7,694 nucleotides of DNA from Pseudomonadota bacterium (GTDB lineage Bacteria > Pseudomonadota > Alphaproteobacteria > Rhizobiales > Devosiaceae): assembly GCA_023433775.1 (NCBI GenBank), contig JAEYTY010000013.1, positions 1 through 7,694 of the forward strand, written 5' to 3'. Both the position numbers and the translations under genes were made by a program. Below the pieces are notes generated by a model, which ran no database searches, had not been told where the DNA came from, and saw only the letters and a list, made by a program, of their open reading frames with translations. Below, piece by piece: positions 6,460 to 7,694 of this stretch (the first letter of the stretch is position 1; each line of letters starts with the position of its first letter).

Positions 6460-6873
6460 TCAATAGCGCGCCACGGCATCGCTGGCGGGGAAGGTTTCAT
6501 CGACCGCTTCGTCGGTTTCGTCCCATTGTTCAGGCTGGTCGGCCTGGGCCTCTGGACCGGCATCGCGCACCTGAACCGGCGCCTCCTGCGGGCCGGGCTT
6601 GATGCCGTCGCGCATGGCGGCTGCTTCGTCATGGGTATGGAGCGGCACGGGGGTATTGCCGGCTTCGAGCTGATCGAGCGCCAGGGCGACGCGGGCGGCT
6701 ATTGCGGCGTCATATTCATGGTCGGGGGCGGTTGCTTCATAGGCGTGCAATTGCTCGCCATTGATGCCGACAAAGGCCGCCATCTGATCGATATCAAGGC
6801 CCAATGCGATGCGGCGATTGTGATCGCCCTTGGGCTGGAAGGGTGAATCGGCGTTGTAAATCTGCGTAACCAT
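6460..6873 (-). CDS. Hypothetical protein with cryptic helix-turn-helix and C-terminal FPASD motif
   Basis: A 137-residue acidic protein with no assigned function. Residues about 17-48 (NRRIALGLDIDQMAAFVGINGEQLHAYE in outline) have the spacing of an XRE-type helix-turn-helix: a helix, then MAAFVGI and a recognition-like helix ending AYE. A further helix (55-70) follows, then a Pro/Glu/Gln-rich, probably disordered stretch (about 72-118). The end, DETDEAVDETFPASDAVARY, contains the short FPASD motif seen at the C-termini of many small proteobacterial proteins, function unknown to me. The start is ATG 6873, with AAGGAG 8 bases upstream, a strong ribosome site. It lies 63 bases downstream of pyrD on the same strand, so co-transcription is likely. 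DNA binding is only a suggestion; the acidic tail argues for a protein-binding alternative. Confidence 0.75.
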   Translation of the reverse strand: MVTQIYNADSPFQPKGDHNRRIALGLDIDQMAAFVGINGEQLHAYEATAPDHEYDAAIAARVALALDQLEAGNTPVPLHTHDEAAAMRDGIKPGPQEAPVQVRDAGPEAQADQPEQWDETDEAVDETFPASDAVARY

Positions 6874-6882
6874 TGGCCAAAC

Positions 6883-6898
6883 TCCTTTTGCAGAAGGA
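6883..6898 (-). promoter_or_regulatory. Small hairpin covering the ribosome site of the 137-residue gene
   Basis: On the minus strand TCCTT (6898-6894) can pair with AAGGA (6887-6883), which is most of the AAGGAG ribosome site for the ATG at 6873; the loop is 6 bases. A 5-bp stem is weak, so a regulatory effect is speculative. It marks the site that fixes the gene's start. Confidence 0.2.
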
Positions 6899-6936
6899 AT
6901 GAGGCCGCGCGCCCAATGGCTGCATCACAAATGGTG

Positions 6937-7694
6937 TTACTCGGCGCGACCGGCGCTCCAATCATCGGTGCGGGTGCCGACCATCTGCGAAATATTGGTC
7001 TTGCCGGCGGCGCGGGTGGCGGCGACGAGGCCGCGCTTGACGCGCTCGAGCAGATCGAGGCCGCCAAAGACCAGTGCCGAATAGAACTGGATGGCATTGG
7101 CGCCGGCCTCGAACTTGGCGAGAGCGGTCTGGGGCGAATGAATGCCGCCCACACCGATGATGGGCAGAGTGCCGACGCGCTGACGCATCTGGGCGAGACG
7201 GCGAGTCGAAAGATTGAACAGTGGCTTGCCGGAGAGGCCGCCGGTTTCAGTGGCATATTCCATGCCCACGACCGTCTCGCGCGACACGGTGGTGTTGGAG
7301 ACGATGAGGCCATCGAGGTCGGTGGCCAGGATGACCCGGGCGATGGCATCCATGCCGGCCTCATCGAGATCGGGCGCGATCTTGAGGAAGATCGGCACGC
7401 GCGTCTTTGCCTTGGCGCGAGCGGTGAGCACCTCGCCCAGGAGGCGCTTCAGGGCCTCGTCGGCCTGGAGATTGCGCAGGCCGGGGGTATTTGGCGAGGA
7501 GACGTTGACGGTGAGGTAATCGGCCAGGTCGGCGAAGCGCTTCACCCCAAGTACATAGTCGGCGACGAAATCGGCGCTGTCCTTGTTGGCACCGATATTG
7601 ATGCCGAGGGCCGCGGCGACGCGGCGGCCGGCGAGATTTTCGAGCAGGGCCTCGTGGCCCTCGTTGTTGAAGCCCATGCGGTTGATGACGCCGC
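6937..7694 (-). CDS. pyrD: Dihydroorotate dehydrogenase, quinone-dependent class 2 (5' end beyond window)
   Basis: Oxidises dihydroorotate to orotate in pyrimidine synthesis, passing electrons through FMN to the quinone pool at the inner membrane. The window holds about 251 C-terminal residues of a protein usually about 350-365 long; the frame is open through the right edge. Visible family motifs in order are VINRMGFNN at the edge, LGINIGANK, TVNVSSPNTPGLR, FLKIAPD, GLIVSNTT, GGLSGKPL, IIGVGGI and AIQFYSALVFGG. The serine in NVSSPNT as the catalytic base is the class 2 feature; class 1 enzymes use cysteine. GVGGI and the C-terminal strand bind the FMN phosphate. The membrane-associating N-terminal helices are outside the window. 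The TAA stop is followed after 63 bases by the 137-residue gene on the same strand. Confidence 0.97.
   Translation of the reverse strand, partial: GVINRMGFNNEGHEALLENLAGRRVAAALGINIGANKDSADFVADYVLGVKRFADLADYLTVNVSSPNTPGLRNLQADEALKRLLGEVLTARAKAKTRVPIFLKIAPDLDEAGMDAIARVILATDLDGLIVSNTTVSRETVVGMEYATETGGLSGKPLFNLSTRRLAQMRQRVGTLPIIGVGGIHSPQTALAKFEAGANAIQFYSALVFGGLDLLERVKRGLVAATRAAGKTNISQMVGTRTDDWSAGRAE

Overview
The window has a GC-rich chromosomal backbone (about 3174-7694) with a visibly more AT-rich gene block at its left end (about 1-2960). The backbone genes, the high GC with strong third-position G/C bias, and a rhizobial-style REP/RIME-like intergenic repeat suggest an alphaproteobacterium, most likely of the Hyphomicrobiales (Rhizobiales). 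This is inference from sequence character; there is no rRNA or other marker here to settle it.

Left block, all on the minus strand and read right to left: a SERAC1/lipase-like alpha/beta-hydrolase with an extra C-terminal domain (2876-1602), a small helical protein (1609-1094), and an SMC/Rad50-like ABC ATPase that runs off the left edge (1097-1). The three genes overlap by 8 and 4 bases, so they look like one translationally coupled operon, with a candidate promoter at 2909-2938. The order enzyme-plus-C-terminal-domain, small middle protein, coiled-coil ABC ATPase fits the computationally predicted ABC three-component (ABC-3C) conflict systems. On that model the ATPase senses an invader or damaged nucleic acid, the middle component links the parts, and the hydrolase is the effector, perhaps attacking lipid or another ester. 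The system class is recognised; I know of no experimental characterisation of this hydrolase version.

A gene-free stretch (2877-3173) separates this block from the backbone. It holds the operon promoter and a run of inverted repeats that resembles rhizobial repeat elements.

The backbone carries four genes. One is a DEXH helicase of the ligase-associated Lhr-like type (minus, 5681-3174). Divergent from it is a P-loop small-molecule kinase of the YggC/FrcK/uridine-kinase kind (plus, 5749-6426). Convergent with the kinase, across a strong shared hairpin, are a 137-residue protein with a cryptic helix-turn-helix and a C-terminal FPASD motif, and upstream of it the 3' part of pyrD (class 2 dihydroorotate dehydrogenase), which enters from the right edge. 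These last two probably form one transcript. The helicase lacks its usual ligase, exonuclease and PdeM neighbours in this window, and the foreign-looking operon lies where a downstream partner could have been.
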